Source: JBAYZQ01 sp041672385 (GTDB lineage Bacteria; Spirochaetota; Spirochaetia; Sphaerochaetales; Sphaerochaetaceae). From it: a DNA stretch of 32,589 nt. The stretch spans positions 1 through 32,589 of the forward strand of contig JBAYZQ010000008.1 in NCBI GenBank assembly GCA_041672385.1, read 5' to 3'. The notes below the pieces were generated by a model, which did no database searches, was not told the origin of the DNA, and saw nothing but the letters and a program-made list of their open reading frames with translations. The translations under genes and the position numbers were made by a program. Below are positions 32,366-32,589 of the stretch, piece after piece. How positions within the stretch are numbered: position 1 is the stretch's first letter; each line of letters opens with the position of its first letter.

Positions 32366-32589
32366 TTATTTTTTTGTTTTTGCAATTATATTCCTTATTT
32401 CACCAGTGGTTAAAAATTTTCTATTAAATGTAGTTCCAAGACTTTTATCTATTGCAGCTAAAGTCTTGTTGAAATAGTCAAATAAATAAAAATTATCTTC
32501 CATCTTAGATCCATTTGCTTTTCTTAAACTGTCTATTATCTCTTTTGTTGTATATCCTGGACCTAAATTCTTTTCTATTAATCTAACTA
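32366..32589 (-). CDS. C-terminal end of a DDE transposase (IS4/IS1634-like), cut by the window edge
   Basis: The minus-strand frame is open from the window edge to a TAA at 32366-32368. It codes 74 codons with no start in view, so it is the end of a longer gene. The 73 residues read like the tail of IS4/IS1634-type transposases: GYTTKEIIDSLRKANGSKMEDNFYLFDYFNKTLAAIDKSLGT-like helices, ending in FLTTGEIRNIIAKTKK. The final L-x-x-x-E-I-R-x-x-x-A-x-TKK is the strongest hint. The catalytic DDE residues would lie outside the window, so activity cannot be judged. Assignment rests on pattern memory alone and remains moderate. Confidence 0.6.
   Translation of the reverse strand, partial: VRLIEKNLGPGYTTKEIIDSLRKANGSKMEDNFYLFDYFNKTLAAIDKSLGTTFNRKFLTTGEIRNIIAKTKK

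Noticed and set aside
1..32589. CRISPR array, tRNA or rRNA genes
   Set aside because: No regularly spaced direct repeats, cloverleaf-like GC-rich stretches or rRNA segments were seen on reading the window.

Overview
The window looks like the chromosome of a low-GC (about one third G+C, my estimate), Treponema-like member of the Spirochaetota. The evidence is a set of features in combination: an archaeal-type UMP kinase, a eukaryote-like hexokinase, a long serine hydroxymethyltransferase with an internal insertion, a two-subunit glycine decarboxylase, and many small exported proteins with 'FSxFA'-type signal peptides. No single gene proves the assignment. Gene density is very high. The only gene-poor stretches are 30314-30643 and 32070-32365. 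I see no tRNA, rRNA or CRISPR array.

Layout, left to right. 1-300 is the C-terminal end of a membrane-linked LuxR-type regulator. 394-4315 holds pyrH, a radical-SAM protein, a patatin-like phospholipase with an unknown partner, and a pyridoxal-kinase-like enzyme. 4434-8066 carries phosphohexose mutase, hexokinase and an exported protein. 8129-9544 is sbcB. 9537-13888 is a threonine-to-glycine module (tdh-kbl), divergent from an XRE-cupin regulator and a GPH-type transporter; near-matching palindromes sit on both promoters. 13922-17851 is prfA-prmC-rel, with its own promoter inside the end of the transporter gene.

17852-27898 is a long leftward block. It reads glyA, gcvH, gcvPA, gcvPB, a hydantoinase/dihydropyrimidinase and a HAD-phosphatase/cytidine-deaminase fusion. 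A PLD-type lipoprotein, two small exported proteins and rpiB follow. 28047-30313 is a tandem pair of outer-membrane-type paralogs, followed by an AT-rich terminator. 30644-30862 is infA, with a strong promoter and a clear terminator. 30933-32069 is a class V aminotransferase of the cysteine desulfurase family. The right edge (32366-32589) holds the C-terminus of a DDE transposase, the only mobile DNA seen.

How the genes fit together. Threonine dehydrogenase and KBL would turn threonine into glycine and acetyl-CoA. Glycine cleavage and SHMT would then feed glycine carbon into one-carbon folates and serine, although no T-protein gene lies in the block. The most notable features are gene layout and expression signals. 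Five convergent pairs overlap or abut with no room for a terminator. Several genes have a -10 box 5-7 nt before the ATG and no Shine-Dalgarno, suggesting leaderless mRNAs. The HAD-CDA fusion beside a cyclic-amide hydrolase is the most interesting unexplained biochemistry. I did not find a clearly new defence or mobile system.
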